A DNA stretch of 64,000 nt. Origin: Ruixingdingia sedimenti (GTDB taxonomy: Bacteria; Pseudomonadota; Alphaproteobacteria; Rhodobacterales; Rhodobacteraceae). Where the stretch lies: contig NZ_JAVKPH010000008.1 of assembly GCF_031432425.1 (NCBI RefSeq), positions 1 through 64,000 on the forward strand, written 5' to 3'. The notes beneath the pieces were generated by a model. The model ran no database searches, had not been told where the DNA came from, and saw only the letters and a program-made list of their open reading frames with translations. Shown here in pieces: positions 16,857-25,558 of the stretch. Each line of letters begins with the position of its first letter. Positions within the stretch are counted from its first letter, which is position 1. The translations under genes and the position numbers were made by a program.

Positions 16857-17023
16857 CACAACCTCCTGCCTGAAATCAGCCGCGATGCTGCCACGCAGCC
16901 CCGGGGTCTGGCAAGCGCGCCCGCGGTGTTTTCGGTTCGTTCCGGTTAACCGCACGTTCACCCAGAGCGCGGATGGTGGGCCCCGGGTGAAAGACCCGCG
17001 ACGGAACAGCCGGCAGAATCGGA

Positions 17024-19576
17024 ATGGACATCACGGAACGGTTGGCAAGGGAACGCAGGGGGCGTCTGGCGGCGGAACGGCTGCTGGAACAGAAAAGCCG
17101 CGAGCTGTTCGCCGCCAATGAAAAGCTGGCGATGCATGCGCGCGCGCTGTCCGACCAGATCGTGGAACAGCGTCAGGTCGTCGCCTCCGCCCGGTCGGAG
17201 GCGGAGGCGCTGAAGGGCCAGAACACCCGCTTCCTGTCGGATCTGGAACGCGCGCATACCGCGGCGGTGATGGCCGAACGGCGGCTGTGGGATTCGATCA
17301 ACACCATCCGCGACGGTTTCGCCGTGTTCGACGCGAACCAGCGGATGGTGGCCGCGAACCGCGCCTATCTGCAACCCTTCGGCGGGCATGCAGAGGCCGC
17401 ACCCGGCATCGCCTACGCCGATCTGCTGCGCCTTGCGGGCGAACGCGGCGTGATCGACACCGAAGGGCAGGAGGTCGACGCCTGGGTCGCCCGCATGCTG
17501 GCGCGGTGGGACAGCGACCCGATAGAACCCGTGGTCGTCCGCTTCACCGCCGGTATCTGGGTGCGGCTGGTGGACCGGCGCGCGCGCGACGGCGACATGG
17601 TGACGCTCGCGCTCAACATCACCGACCAGATGCGCATCCTCGCCGCGATCGAGGCCATACCGGACGGTTTCGTCCTTTTCGACAGGGAACGGAGGCTCAT
17701 CATGGCCAACCAGCACTTCAAGGAAATGATCCCCGCCATCGCCCCCCACGTCCAGCCCGGCGTGACGGTCGAGGATCTGTTGCGCGCCGGCATCGCCGGC
17801 GGCGCCTTCGCCGAGGCGGGCGGGCGGGAAGAGGAATGGCTTGCCGAACGCATGGCCCATTACCACGCGGCAGAAGGCGAACTGGTCGTGCGCACCAGCG
17901 ACGACCGCTGGCTGCGCTTTCTCGACCGCGCGACGCCCGATGGCGGCCGGGTGGGCCTCAGGATGGACATCACCGAACTCAAGGCCCACGAGGCGGCGCT
18001 CGAATCCGCCCGCAAGGCCGCCGAGGCCGCGAACCGCGCCAAATCCGCCTTCCTCGCCAACATGAGCCACGAAATCCGCACCCCCATGAACGGGGTCGTC
18101 GGCATGGCCGAACTGCTGTGCGACACCGCGCTGACCGAGGAACAGCGGCTTTTCGCCGAAACCATCAGATCCTCGGGCGAGGCGCTGCTGGTCATCATCA
18201 ACGACATCCTCGACTATTCCAAGATCGAGGCCGAAAAGCTGACGCTCTTCCCCGAACCCTTCGATCTGGAACGCACCATCCACGAGGTGGCGATGCTGCT
18301 GCAACCGCGCGCGCGGGCGAAGGGGATCGACCTCTTGATCGACTTCGACATGTTCCTGCCCACCCGTTTCGTGGGCGATCCCGGGCGGCTGCGGCAGGTG
18401 CTGACCAATCTGGTGGGCAATGCGGTGAAGTTCACCGAAAAGGGCCATGTGCTGATCCGCGTCGTGGGGATCGAGGCGGAACAGAAATGCCAGCAATTGC
18501 ACATCACCGTGGAAGACACCGGCATCGGCATCGCGCCCGAACACCTCGACCACATCTTCGGCGAATTCAACCAGGTGGAGGACGAGGCGAACCGCAAGTT
18601 CGAAGGCACGGGGCTGGGCCTCGCCATCACCCGGCGGCTGATCGAACGGATGGAGGGCGCGGTCTGGGTCGAATCCGAACCCGGCAAGGGGTCCTGCTTC
18701 GGTTTCCGCCTGATGCTGCCGGTGGCAGAGGACGCCGCCCCCGGCCCCCGGGTGCCGATCACGCTTGCCCGCGCGCTGGTGGTGGACGACCAGTTCATCA
18801 ACCGCACCATCCTGGAACGGCAACTGGCGACGGCGGGGGTGGCGGTCACGCTCTGCCGGTCCGGGGCAGAGGCGCTGGAGGTGCTGGCCCGCGACCCCGG
18901 CCACGACGTGGTGCTGACCGATCACGACATGCCGGAAATGGACGGGCTGGTGCTGGCCGCGCGGATCCGGGCGGCGGGGCATGCGATGCCCATCGTGCTG
19001 CTGTCGTCGAACCCCGCGCAGGCGCGCGAAGGCGCGGGGGCCGAGGAACTGGCGGCGATCCTGCAGAAACCGCTTCTGCGCAGCGAGTTGTTCCGGCGGT
19101 TGCAGGCGCTGTCCATGCCCGCACCCCCGCCGCCGCCCCTGCCCGCCGAAACCGCCGGGCGCCGCGCCATGCGGGTGCTGGCGGCAGAGGACAACCGCAC
19201 CAACCAGCTGGTGTTCCGCAAGATGGTGCGCGATCTCGACATCGACCTGAGCTTTGCCGGCAACGGCCGCGAGGCGGTCGAGATGTGGCAGGAATTGCAG
19301 CCCGACATGATCTTCATGGACATCTCGATGCCAGAGATGGACGGGCGCGAGGCGGCCCGCGCCATCCGCCGGCTGGAGGAAGGCACCGGCCGCCACGTGC
19401 CCATCGTCGCGCTGACCGCCCATGCGATGGACGGCGACGACGAAGGCATCCTTGCCGCCGGCATCGACCGCTACATGACCAAACCCCTGCGCCGCAACGC
19501 GATCGGCGAAGCCATCGCCAGCCTCTGCCCGCCCGAGGCGCGGCCCATCCTGATCCAGGAGGAAACCGGGGAGTGA
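17024..19576 (+). CDS. Hybrid sensor histidine kinase with PAS-type domains and two receiver domains
   Basis: This 850-residue protein has no transmembrane segment and is therefore probably cytoplasmic. An N-terminal coiled coil (about residues 1-80) leads to two PAS_7-like domains (SINTIRDGFAVFDANQRMV and AIEAIPDGFVLFDRERRLI). Next are a HisKA domain with the phosphoacceptor His349 (NMSHEIRTPMNG) and an HATPase_c domain (NLVGNAVKFTEKG, EDTGIGI, GTGLGLAI). Two receiver domains follow, with Asp633 (TDHDMPEMDG) and Asp766 (MDISMPEMDG). No DNA-binding output is present, so it probably passes phosphate to a partner encoded elsewhere. The signal is unknown. The gene stands alone, transcribed away from the macroglobulin gene. 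Confidence 0.9.
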   Translation: MDITERLARERRGRLAAERLLEQKSRELFAANEKLAMHARALSDQIVEQRQVVASARSEAEALKGQNTRFLSDLERAHTAAVMAERRLWDSINTIRDGFAVFDANQRMVAANRAYLQPFGGHAEAAPGIAYADLLRLAGERGVIDTEGQEVDAWVARMLARWDSDPIEPVVVRFTAGIWVRLVDRRARDGDMVTLALNITDQMRILAAIEAIPDGFVLFDRERRLIMANQHFKEMIPAIAPHVQPGVTVEDLLRAGIAGGAFAEAGGREEEWLAERMAHYHAAEGELVVRTSDDRWLRFLDRATPDGGRVGLRMDITELKAHEAALESARKAAEAANRAKSAFLANMSHEIRTPMNGVVGMAELLCDTALTEEQRLFAETIRSSGEALLVIINDILDYSKIEAEKLTLFPEPFDLERTIHEVAMLLQPRARAKGIDLLIDFDMFLPTRFVGDPGRLRQVLTNLVGNAVKFTEKGHVLIRVVGIEAEQKCQQLHITVEDTGIGIAPEHLDHIFGEFNQVEDEANRKFEGTGLGLAITRRLIERMEGAVWVESEPGKGSCFGFRLMLPVAEDAAPGPRVPITLARALVVDDQFINRTILERQLATAGVAVTLCRSGAEALEVLARDPGHDVVLTDHDMPEMDGLVLAARIRAAGHAMPIVLLSSNPAQAREGAGAEELAAILQKPLLRSELFRRLQALSMPAPPPPPLPAETAGRRAMRVLAAEDNRTNQLVFRKMVRDLDIDLSFAGNGREAVEMWQELQPDMIFMDISMPEMDGREAARAIRRLEEGTGRHVPIVALTAHAMDGDDEGILAAGIDRYMTKPLRRNAIGEAIASLCPPEARPILIQEETGE

Positions 19577-19604
19577 CCTTCGGCGGTGGTGCGGGTGGAA
19601 AGGT

Positions 19605-19698
19605 CGGCGGCCTCCGGCGGGGATATTTGGGGACAGAAAATGAAGCCGCCGCGTCTTCATCGGATGCGCCTTTCCTCATTTTCTGTCCCTAAATATCC
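19605..19698. repeat. Inverted pair of a dispersed repeat between convergent genes
   Basis: GGATATTTGGGGACAGAAA (19621-19639) is answered by an inverted copy at 19680-19698 that differs by one base. Over 25 bases the two arms match at 23 positions, with about 40 bases between them. A third copy, together with its GC-rich upstream flank (CCTCCGGCGGGG), is at 63582-63616. The pair lies between two convergent genes, the kinase and the ASCH gene, so it may work as a two-way terminator. The repetition is seen directly; its function is inferred. Confidence 0.7.
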
Positions 19699-19770
19699 TC
19701 AGGGGGTGAATTGGCGCAGCCAAGAGGGGGCAGAATGCCCCCTGCACCGCTTGCTGCAGGCGCGGCGGGG

Positions 19771-20136
19771 TCAGCGAAGGGGGCTGTCGAGCGTGACCTC
19801 GTAGATCCCCCGTGCTGCGGCGACCCTCGGCCCGCAGGTCAGCGGTCGGATATGGGTCAGTTCCCAGGCAAGCCAGCCGTCTTCGAAAGATCCGGCGCAG
19901 GCGGCGGCCATGTCGGCGGGGGTGAAGAGGCGGATGCGGGCGACCCGCACGACCGCCACCGCGCGGCCATCGGGGTCTTCTTCGCCGTCATGGCGAAGGA
20001 AGCGGCGGTTCTCGACGATCAGCAGATCTTCGGCCGGGGACAGGCCGGGGGACCAGCGCCTGACCTCCAGCGTTTTCAGCCCCGCGGCGATCCGGCTGCC
20101 GCCCGGCTGGACGATGGAGAGCGCCTTGATCCGCAT
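19771..20136 (-). CDS. ASCH-domain protein
   Basis: This is a small 121-residue protein. The N-terminal block KALSIVQPGGSRIAAGLKTLEVRRW matches the ASCH fold, where a G-x-K-x-x-E-x-R strand-helix pattern lines an RNA- or nucleotide-binding groove. The C-terminal part (ARGIYEVTL) forms the closing strand of the beta-barrel. ASCH proteins bind RNA or act on modified nucleosides such as N4-acetylcytidine; the substrate of this one cannot be told from the sequence. It sits 21 bases downstream of recQ on the same strand and may be co-transcribed with it. Confidence 0.75.
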   Translation of the reverse strand: MRIKALSIVQPGGSRIAAGLKTLEVRRWSPGLSPAEDLLIVENRRFLRHDGEEDPDGRAVAVVRVARIRLFTPADMAAACAGSFEDGWLAWELTHIRPLTCGPRVAAARGIYEVTLDSPLR

Positions 20137-20157
20137 CGTCCCGACCGCCGCCGCGCG

Positions 20158-22209
20158 CTATTCTTCCCGCAGCGCCGCCAGAAAGGCCGCGCCGAAGCGT
20201 TCGGTCTTCTGCGGGCCCATGCCGCCGATCCGTTCCAGATCCGCCAGCGTTGCCGGGCGGGTTTCGGCGATGCGGGTCAGGGTGGCGGTGGTGCAGCCGA
20301 GGTATTTGCCCGTCCCGTCCGCGCCGCGCGCCAGATCGGTCTGGATCTGCACCAGCCGGTCCAGCAGCGCCCCCGCGGGCCGGCCGGCCAGGCGCATCCG
20401 CGCCGGATGCACCGCGGGCACATCCGCGCCGGTGATGACCTCCAGAAACGCCGCGCCATAGCTTTCCAGCTTCTTCGCCCCCACGCCGGTGATGCCCGCC
20501 ATCGCGTCCAGCGTCGCCGGGCGGCGTTCGGCCATTTCGATCAGCGTGCGGTCGGTGAAGACGACATAGGCGGGCACGCCCTGCGATTCCGCCAGCGCCC
20601 GCCGCTTGGCCTTGAGCGCGGACAGAAGTGGCGCGTCCTCTTCGCCCACCATCGCCTTCACCGCCGGGCGCGCGCGCGCGTCCAGCACGTCGCGGCGCAG
20701 CCGGATCGGCTGTTCGCCGCGCAGGATGGGGCGGGCGGCGTCGGTCATGCGCAGGGCGCCGTGGCGTTCGGGGTCGGGGCGGATCAGGTCGTGGCCCATC
20801 ATCTGACGGAAGACGGCGGACCAGACGGGTTTCGTCAGCTCGCGCCCCACGGCGAAGGTGGGCAGCTGGTCGTGGCCCCGTTCGCGCACCCTGGCGGTGG
20901 CGTTGCCGGTCAGGATATCGATCAGATGCCCCGCGCCGAACCACTCGCCGGTCCGCAGGATGGCCGACAGCGCCTTGCGCACCGCTTCGGTCGCGTCGAA
21001 CACCTCTGCCGGGCGGTCGCAGAGGTCGCAGTTGCCGCAGGGCCCCGGATCCTCGCCGAAATAGCGCAACAGCGACTGGCGGCGGCAGCCCACGGCCTCT
21101 GCCAGACCCAGAAGCGCGTTGAGCCGCCCGTGGTCGGCCGCCTTGCGTTCGGGGGGTGCGAGGCTTTCGTCGATCTGCGCCCGGCGCAGGCGGATGTCGT
21201 CGGCGCCATAGAGCGTGAGGGTTTCCGCCGGCGCCCCGTCGCGGCCCGCGCGGCCGATTTCCTGATAATAGCCCTCGATCGACTTCGGCAGGTCGGCGTG
21301 CGCGACCCAACGGATGTCGGGCTTGTCGATGCCCATCCCGAAGGCCACGGTGGCGACGACGATCAACCCGTCTTCCTGCTGGAACCGCATTTCCACATGG
21401 CGCCGCTCGTCCGCATCCAGCCCGCCGTGATAGGCGCAGGCGGGGTGGCCGGCCTCGCGCAGCGCCTGGGCCAGCGTTTCGGTCTTGGCCCGCGTGGCGC
21501 AATAGACGATGCCGGAAAGGCCCCGGCGGCGGGCGGCGAAGGCGAGGATCTGGTCGCGCGGCTTGTCCTTGGGCGCGAAGGCAAGGTGGATGTTCGGCCG
21601 GTCGAACCCGCGCAGGAAGGTTTCGGGCGGCTGACCGTCGAACAGCCGCGTGACGATTTCCGCCTGCGTTTCGGCGTCCGCCGTGGCGGTGAAGGCGGCC
21701 AGCGGCACATCGAGCGCGCGCCGCAGATCGCCGATGCGCAGGTAATCGGGGCGGAAGTCGTGGCCCCACTGGCTGACGCAATGCGCCTCGTCCACCGCGA
21801 TCATGGTGGTGCCGATCCGGCGCAGCATCGCCGCCGTGCCCCCCGCCGCCAGCCGTTCGGGCGCCATGTAGAGCAGTTTCAGCCGCCCTTCATCCAGCGC
21901 GCGGAACACCTCTTCCGTCTCGGCCTCGGTATTGCCGGAGGTCAGCGCCCCCGCCTCTACCCCCACGGCCCGCAGCGCGCGGACCTGATCGCGCATCAGC
22001 GCGATGAGCGGCGAGATGACCACCGTCACCCCGGGACGGCACAGCGCGGGCAACTGATAGCACAGCGACTTGCCCCCGCCCGTCGGCATGATGGCCAGCG
22101 TGTTGCGCCCGGCGGTGACGGCCGACACGATGTCCTCTTGCCCCGGGCGGAATTCGGAAAAGCCGAATACCTGCGCCAGCAGGCTGCGGGCCCGGGGCGG
22201 TTCGGCCAT
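20158..22209 (-). CDS. recQ: ATP-dependent DNA helicase RecQ
   Basis: This protein has about 683 residues. The helicase core has Walker A MPTGGGKSLCYQLPAL, the Walker B box DEAH (AVDEAHCVSQWGHDFRP) and motif VI QEIGRAGRDG. A RecQ zinc-binding region follows with four cysteines (GCRRQSLLRYF, then GPCGNCDLC). After a winged-helix domain there are two HRDC-like repeats near the C-terminus (ITGVGAKKLESYG and IGGMGPQKTERFG). It unwinds DNA 3' to 5' in recombination and fork repair. I prefer the ATG at 22209; a GTG at 22230 just after the yggT stop is the alternative, and neither has a clear ribosome-binding site. It follows yggT closely. Confidence 0.93.
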   Translation of the reverse strand: MAEPPRARSLLAQVFGFSEFRPGQEDIVSAVTAGRNTLAIMPTGGGKSLCYQLPALCRPGVTVVISPLIALMRDQVRALRAVGVEAGALTSGNTEAETEEVFRALDEGRLKLLYMAPERLAAGGTAAMLRRIGTTMIAVDEAHCVSQWGHDFRPDYLRIGDLRRALDVPLAAFTATADAETQAEIVTRLFDGQPPETFLRGFDRPNIHLAFAPKDKPRDQILAFAARRRGLSGIVYCATRAKTETLAQALREAGHPACAYHGGLDADERRHVEMRFQQEDGLIVVATVAFGMGIDKPDIRWVAHADLPKSIEGYYQEIGRAGRDGAPAETLTLYGADDIRLRRAQIDESLAPPERKAADHGRLNALLGLAEAVGCRRQSLLRYFGEDPGPCGNCDLCDRPAEVFDATEAVRKALSAILRTGEWFGAGHLIDILTGNATARVRERGHDQLPTFAVGRELTKPVWSAVFRQMMGHDLIRPDPERHGALRMTDAARPILRGEQPIRLRRDVLDARARPAVKAMVGEEDAPLLSALKAKRRALAESQGVPAYVVFTDRTLIEMAERRPATLDAMAGITGVGAKKLESYGAAFLEVITGADVPAVHPARMRLAGRPAGALLDRLVQIQTDLARGADGTGKYLGCTTATLTRIAETRPATLADLERIGGMGPQKTERFGAAFLAALREE

Positions 22210-22233
22210 CGCTGTCTGCGCCGCGCCCACGGG

Positions 22234-22521
22234 TCAGTAGAACAGGGCGGCGTTGTTTTGCAGGACGATCCGCAGCGCATAGACCGCCAGCAGCACCGCC
22301 AGCGGCGCAAGGTCGATCCCCGCCACCGCGGGCAGCACCGCGCGGATGCGGGAATAGACCGGATCGAGCAGCCGGTTGATGCCGTCCCACACCTGCGCGA
22401 CCAGCGGCTGGCGCAGGTTCAGCACCTGAAAGGCGATCAGCCAGCTGAGGATGATATGGGCCAGGATCAGGAACCATACGAGGTCGAGGATCAGCAGCAG
22501 GATTTGCAGGATCGAGGTCAT
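22234..22521 (-). CDS. YggT family membrane protein
   Basis: This 95-residue protein has two hydrophobic helices (ILQILLLILDLVWFLILAHI and GIDLAPLAVLLAVYALRIVL) joined by the family loop NLRQPLVAQVWDGINRLLDPVYSRIR. That is the standard YggT (PF02325) architecture. It sits in the inner membrane; the function is not settled, with links to ion homeostasis and, in some bacteria, to division genes. The stop lies just before recQ, so the two probably share a transcript. The ATG at 22521 is the first that gives the family N-terminus. Confidence 0.88.
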   Translation of the reverse strand: MTSILQILLLILDLVWFLILAHIILSWLIAFQVLNLRQPLVAQVWDGINRLLDPVYSRIRAVLPAVAGIDLAPLAVLLAVYALRIVLQNNAALFY

Positions 22522-22650
22522 GGTCCGGGCCCTTCGCCAAAGCGTCGTGGCCAGAGGTAGCCGCAGCCGCCGCCAAGGGCAACCCGGGATGGGCAGCGAT
22601 GCTTGACCGCAGCCGCCGGATCGGGCAGGCGCAGGGGCAAGGAGACCGCG

Positions 22651-23226
22651 ATGTACCCATTCTTCCGTTTCGCCGCCGCCGTCGCCCGCGCCCGCCGCGC
22701 CCCCCGCATCGGCCTGTTCGAGGCCACGGCGTCCGACCACTGGTGCCTGCCCTGGGATCTGGACCCCTGGGTGGAACTGAACAACGGCCGCACGCTGACG
22801 CTCTATGATCTGGGGCGGATCCCCTTTGCGGTGCGGGTCGGGTTCCACGAGGCGATGCAGGCGAACCGCTGGGGGCTGACGGTGGCGGGGGTATCCGTCC
22901 GCTATCGCCGCCGCGTGCGGGCGATGGAGAAATTCAGCATCGTCACCCGCATGCACGGCTGGGACGACCGCTTCATCTATATCGACCAGAGCATCTGGAA
23001 GGGCGCCGAATGCGCCAACCAGATGTTGCTGCGCTGGGCGCTGACCGGGAAGGGCGGGATCGTACATCCCGCGCGGCTGATCGAGGCGGTGGCGGGTCCG
23101 CAGGACAGCCCGCCCCTGCCCGGCTGGGTCGCCGCCTGGATCGCGGCGGATGCCGAACGCCCCTGGCCGCCCGAACCGGGCCCGGGGGCCGGTGCGCCGG
23201 GGGTTGCGCAGCGGCGGCCGGGGTGA
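22651..23226 (+). CDS. Acyl-CoA thioesterase-like (hotdog-fold) protein, THEM6/4HBT type
   Basis: This 191-residue protein has the layout of hotdog thioesterases of the 4HBT_2/THEM6 group: WDLDPWVELNNGRTLTLYDLGR in place of the usual DxxxHVNN block, then VSVRYRRRVRAMEKFSIVTR and FIYIDQSIWKGAE. The start at 22651 (MYPFFRF) is preceded by GGGGCAAGGAG. It may hydrolyse acyl-CoA or act on a related thioester; the substrate is unknown. It stands alone on the plus strand, divergent from yggT-recQ-ASCH and 104 bases before the MFS gene. Confidence 0.72.
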   Translation: MYPFFRFAAAVARARRAPRIGLFEATASDHWCLPWDLDPWVELNNGRTLTLYDLGRIPFAVRVGFHEAMQANRWGLTVAGVSVRYRRRVRAMEKFSIVTRMHGWDDRFIYIDQSIWKGAECANQMLLRWALTGKGGIVHPARLIEAVAGPQDSPPLPGWVAAWIAADAERPWPPEPGPGAGAPGVAQRRPG

Positions 23227-23330
23227 TCTTGTCGCCGGCGAGGGTGCCGTAACGGCAACCAGGCCGGGCAGGTGGAAACGGCATAGGCATGAGGCGTGCC
23301 ACATCGGCACGGACAGGGGCAGGAAACGGC

Positions 23331-24689
23331 ATGGCGGCGGCATTCGACAAGCGGCGCATCTGGGGCTGGTACTTCTTCGACTGGGCCAGCCAGCCCTTCC
23401 TTACACTGATGCTGAGCTTCATCTTCGCGCCCTATTTCGCCACCGTGGTCGGCGATGCCGTCCACGCGCAGGAATTGTGGGGCGCGGGGCTTGCCGTGTC
23501 GGGGATAACGATCGCGGTGCTGGCGCCGATCCTGGGCGCGGTGGCCGATACCGCCGGGCGGCGGATGCCGTGGATCGTGTTCTTCTCGGCGCTCTACGTC
23601 CTGGGGTCGGCGTCGCTGTGGTATGCGGTGCCGGGGGCGGATTCGGTGCTGTTCATCCTGATCGCCTTCGGCATCGGCATGATCGGGATGGAATTCGCCA
23701 CCATCTTCACCAACGCCCTGCTGCCGGGCCTTGCGCCCAGTACCGAAACCGGGCGGATTTCTGGGTCGGGCTTTGCTTTCGGCTATTGGGGCGGGGTGCT
23801 GTCGCTGGCGGTCATGCTGGTGTTCTTCGCGGAAAACGAAAGCGGGCGGACGCTGGCGGGCCTTGCGCCTGCCTTCGGGCTCGACCCCGCGATGCGCGAG
23901 GGCACGCGGTTCGTCGGCCCCTTCACCGCGCTGTGGTATGTGGTGTTCATGGTGCCCTTCTTCCTGTGGGTGAAGGAACCCCGCACCATCGCCCCCGCGA
24001 CCGCGCGGCTCAGCCTGCGGGCGGCGCTTCTGGATCTGTGGCAGTCGCTGCGCGGGATCCTGGGGCGGCGCAGCCTGATGGCGTGGCTGGGCGGGTCGAT
24101 GTTCTACCGCGATGCGCTGAACGGGATGTATGCCTTCGGCGGGATCTATGCCGCGGGGATCCTCGACTGGTCGGTGACGCAGATCGGCACCTTCGGCGTC
24201 GTCGGCGCGGTGACGGCGGCGGTGGCTTCGTGGCTGGGGGGGCGCGCGGACCGGCGGTGGGGGCCGAAACCGGTGATCGTCACCTGCTGCCTGCTGCTGA
24301 TCGGGGTCGGCATCCTGCTGGTGGGGATGAACCGCCACAGCCTGTTCGGCGTGGCCCTGCCGCCCGGGTCGCCGCTGCCGGATGTGATCTTCTACATCTG
24401 CGGCGCGATGATCGGGGGCGCGGGCGGTGCGCTGCAATCGGCCAGCCGCACGATGATGGTTCGCCACACCGACCCCGCCCGCCCGACAGAGGCATTCGGC
24501 CTTTACGCCCTGTCCGGCAAGGCCACGGCCTTCCTTGCCCCCGCGCTGATCGGGGTGGTCACGTTTGCGACAGGCAGCCAGCAATGGGGCGTCTCGCCGC
24601 TGATCGGGCTGTTTCTCGTGGGGCTGGTGTTGCTAGTCTGGGTCAAACCGGATGGAGATCCCCGCGCATGGTCCAGTTCCTCGCCCTGA
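23331..24689 (+). CDS. MFS transporter of the UMF1 / Atg22-like family
   Basis: This protein of about 452 residues begins with the UMF1 marker WGWYFFDWASQPF and has about 12 hydrophobic segments. The loop GAVADTAGRRMPWIV after helix 2 and QSASRTMMVRHTDPARPTEAFG late in the chain are typical of the group, which includes fungal Atg22 and many bacterial permeases with unknown cargo. I chose the ATG at 23331, with AGGAAA upstream, over an earlier ATG at 23289 that adds 14 charged residues. Its end overlaps mepA by 22 bases. Confidence 0.85.
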   Translation: MAAAFDKRRIWGWYFFDWASQPFLTLMLSFIFAPYFATVVGDAVHAQELWGAGLAVSGITIAVLAPILGAVADTAGRRMPWIVFFSALYVLGSASLWYAVPGADSVLFILIAFGIGMIGMEFATIFTNALLPGLAPSTETGRISGSGFAFGYWGGVLSLAVMLVFFAENESGRTLAGLAPAFGLDPAMREGTRFVGPFTALWYVVFMVPFFLWVKEPRTIAPATARLSLRAALLDLWQSLRGILGRRSLMAWLGGSMFYRDALNGMYAFGGIYAAGILDWSVTQIGTFGVVGAVTAAVASWLGGRADRRWGPKPVIVTCCLLLIGVGILLVGMNRHSLFGVALPPGSPLPDVIFYICGAMIGGAGGALQSASRTMMVRHTDPARPTEAFGLYALSGKATAFLAPALIGVVTFATGSQQWGVSPLIGLFLVGLVLLVWVKPDGDPRAWSSSSP

Positions 24690-25558
24690 TCCTGGCGCTT
24701 GCCGCCGCCCTGCCCGCCGCCGCGCAGCCGCTGGCGAACCAGTTGTTCGGCGCCGCCAGGACCGCCTCGGCGCAGGCGCCGCATCCGGTCGGGTCCTATG
24801 CGCGGGGCTGTGCGGCGGGGCTGGTGCAACTGCCCGAAACCGGGCCGACATGGCAGGCGATGCGGCTGTCGCGCAACCGCAACTGGGGCCATCCCGCGAT
24901 GATCGCCTTCCTTCAGGACCTCAGCCGCGAGGCCACGCGCTACGGTTGGGCGGGCCTTTACATCGGCGACATCAGCCAGCCGCGCGGGGGCCCGATGACA
25001 TCGGGCCATGCCAGCCACCAGATCGGGCTGGATGCCGACATCTGGATGCTGCCGCCCGCGCGGGTGAACCTGACGCGGGCGGAACGGGAAAAGGTCGGTT
25101 CCATCCCCGTGCGGTCGGCCAACCAGAAATCGGTGACGCGGAACTGGTCGCCCGCGCATCACGCCATCATGCGGGCGGCGGCGCTGGACCCGCGGGTGGA
25201 CCGCATCTTCGTGGCCGCCGCGGTGAAGATCGAGATGTGCCGGACGGCCAAGCGCGCCGATACCCCGTGGTTGCAGAAGATCCGCCCCATTCAGGGCCAC
25301 GACACGCATTTCCACGTCCGCCTGAAATGCCCCGAGGGCGCGGGCCTGTGCCAGACGCAAAGCCCCACGGTCGCCGAACTGTCCAGGAACGGCAACGGCT
25401 GTGACGAGACGCTGATGTGGTGGGTGACGGATTACCTCAACCCGCCCAAGACCAAGGACAAGCCGAAAGAGCCCCCGAAGCCGCGCGAAAGGGGCCCGCG
25501 CGAATTCACCATGGCCGACCTGCCGCAGCAATGCGCCGCCGTACTTTCCTCGCGCTAG
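24668..25558 (+). CDS. mepA: Penicillin-insensitive murein endopeptidase
   Basis: This 296-residue protein has a signal peptide (MVQFLALILALAAALPAAA). The MepA core carries zinc ligands in TSGHASHQIGLDADIW and in GHDTHFHVRLKCP, and several paired cysteines (CAAG, CRTAK, CPEG, CQTQ, CDET). MepA is a LAS-type metallopeptidase that cuts D-Ala-mDAP cross-links in peptidoglycan in the periplasm. The C-terminal 40 residues are rich in Lys, Pro and Glu. It overlaps both neighbours (22 bases with the MFS gene, 28 with the next gene), so the three genes form one transcription unit. Confidence 0.93.
   Translation: MVQFLALILALAAALPAAAQPLANQLFGAARTASAQAPHPVGSYARGCAAGLVQLPETGPTWQAMRLSRNRNWGHPAMIAFLQDLSREATRYGWAGLYIGDISQPRGGPMTSGHASHQIGLDADIWMLPPARVNLTRAEREKVGSIPVRSANQKSVTRNWSPAHHAIMRAAALDPRVDRIFVAAAVKIEMCRTAKRADTPWLQKIRPIQGHDTHFHVRLKCPEGAGLCQTQSPTVAELSRNGNGCDETLMWWVTDYLNPPKTKDKPKEPPKPRERGPREFTMADLPQQCAAVLSSR

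Noticed and set aside
22210..22230. GTG start for recQ
   Set aside because: It is open and follows the yggT stop, but adds seven residues with no gain in family match. It is kept as an alternative.
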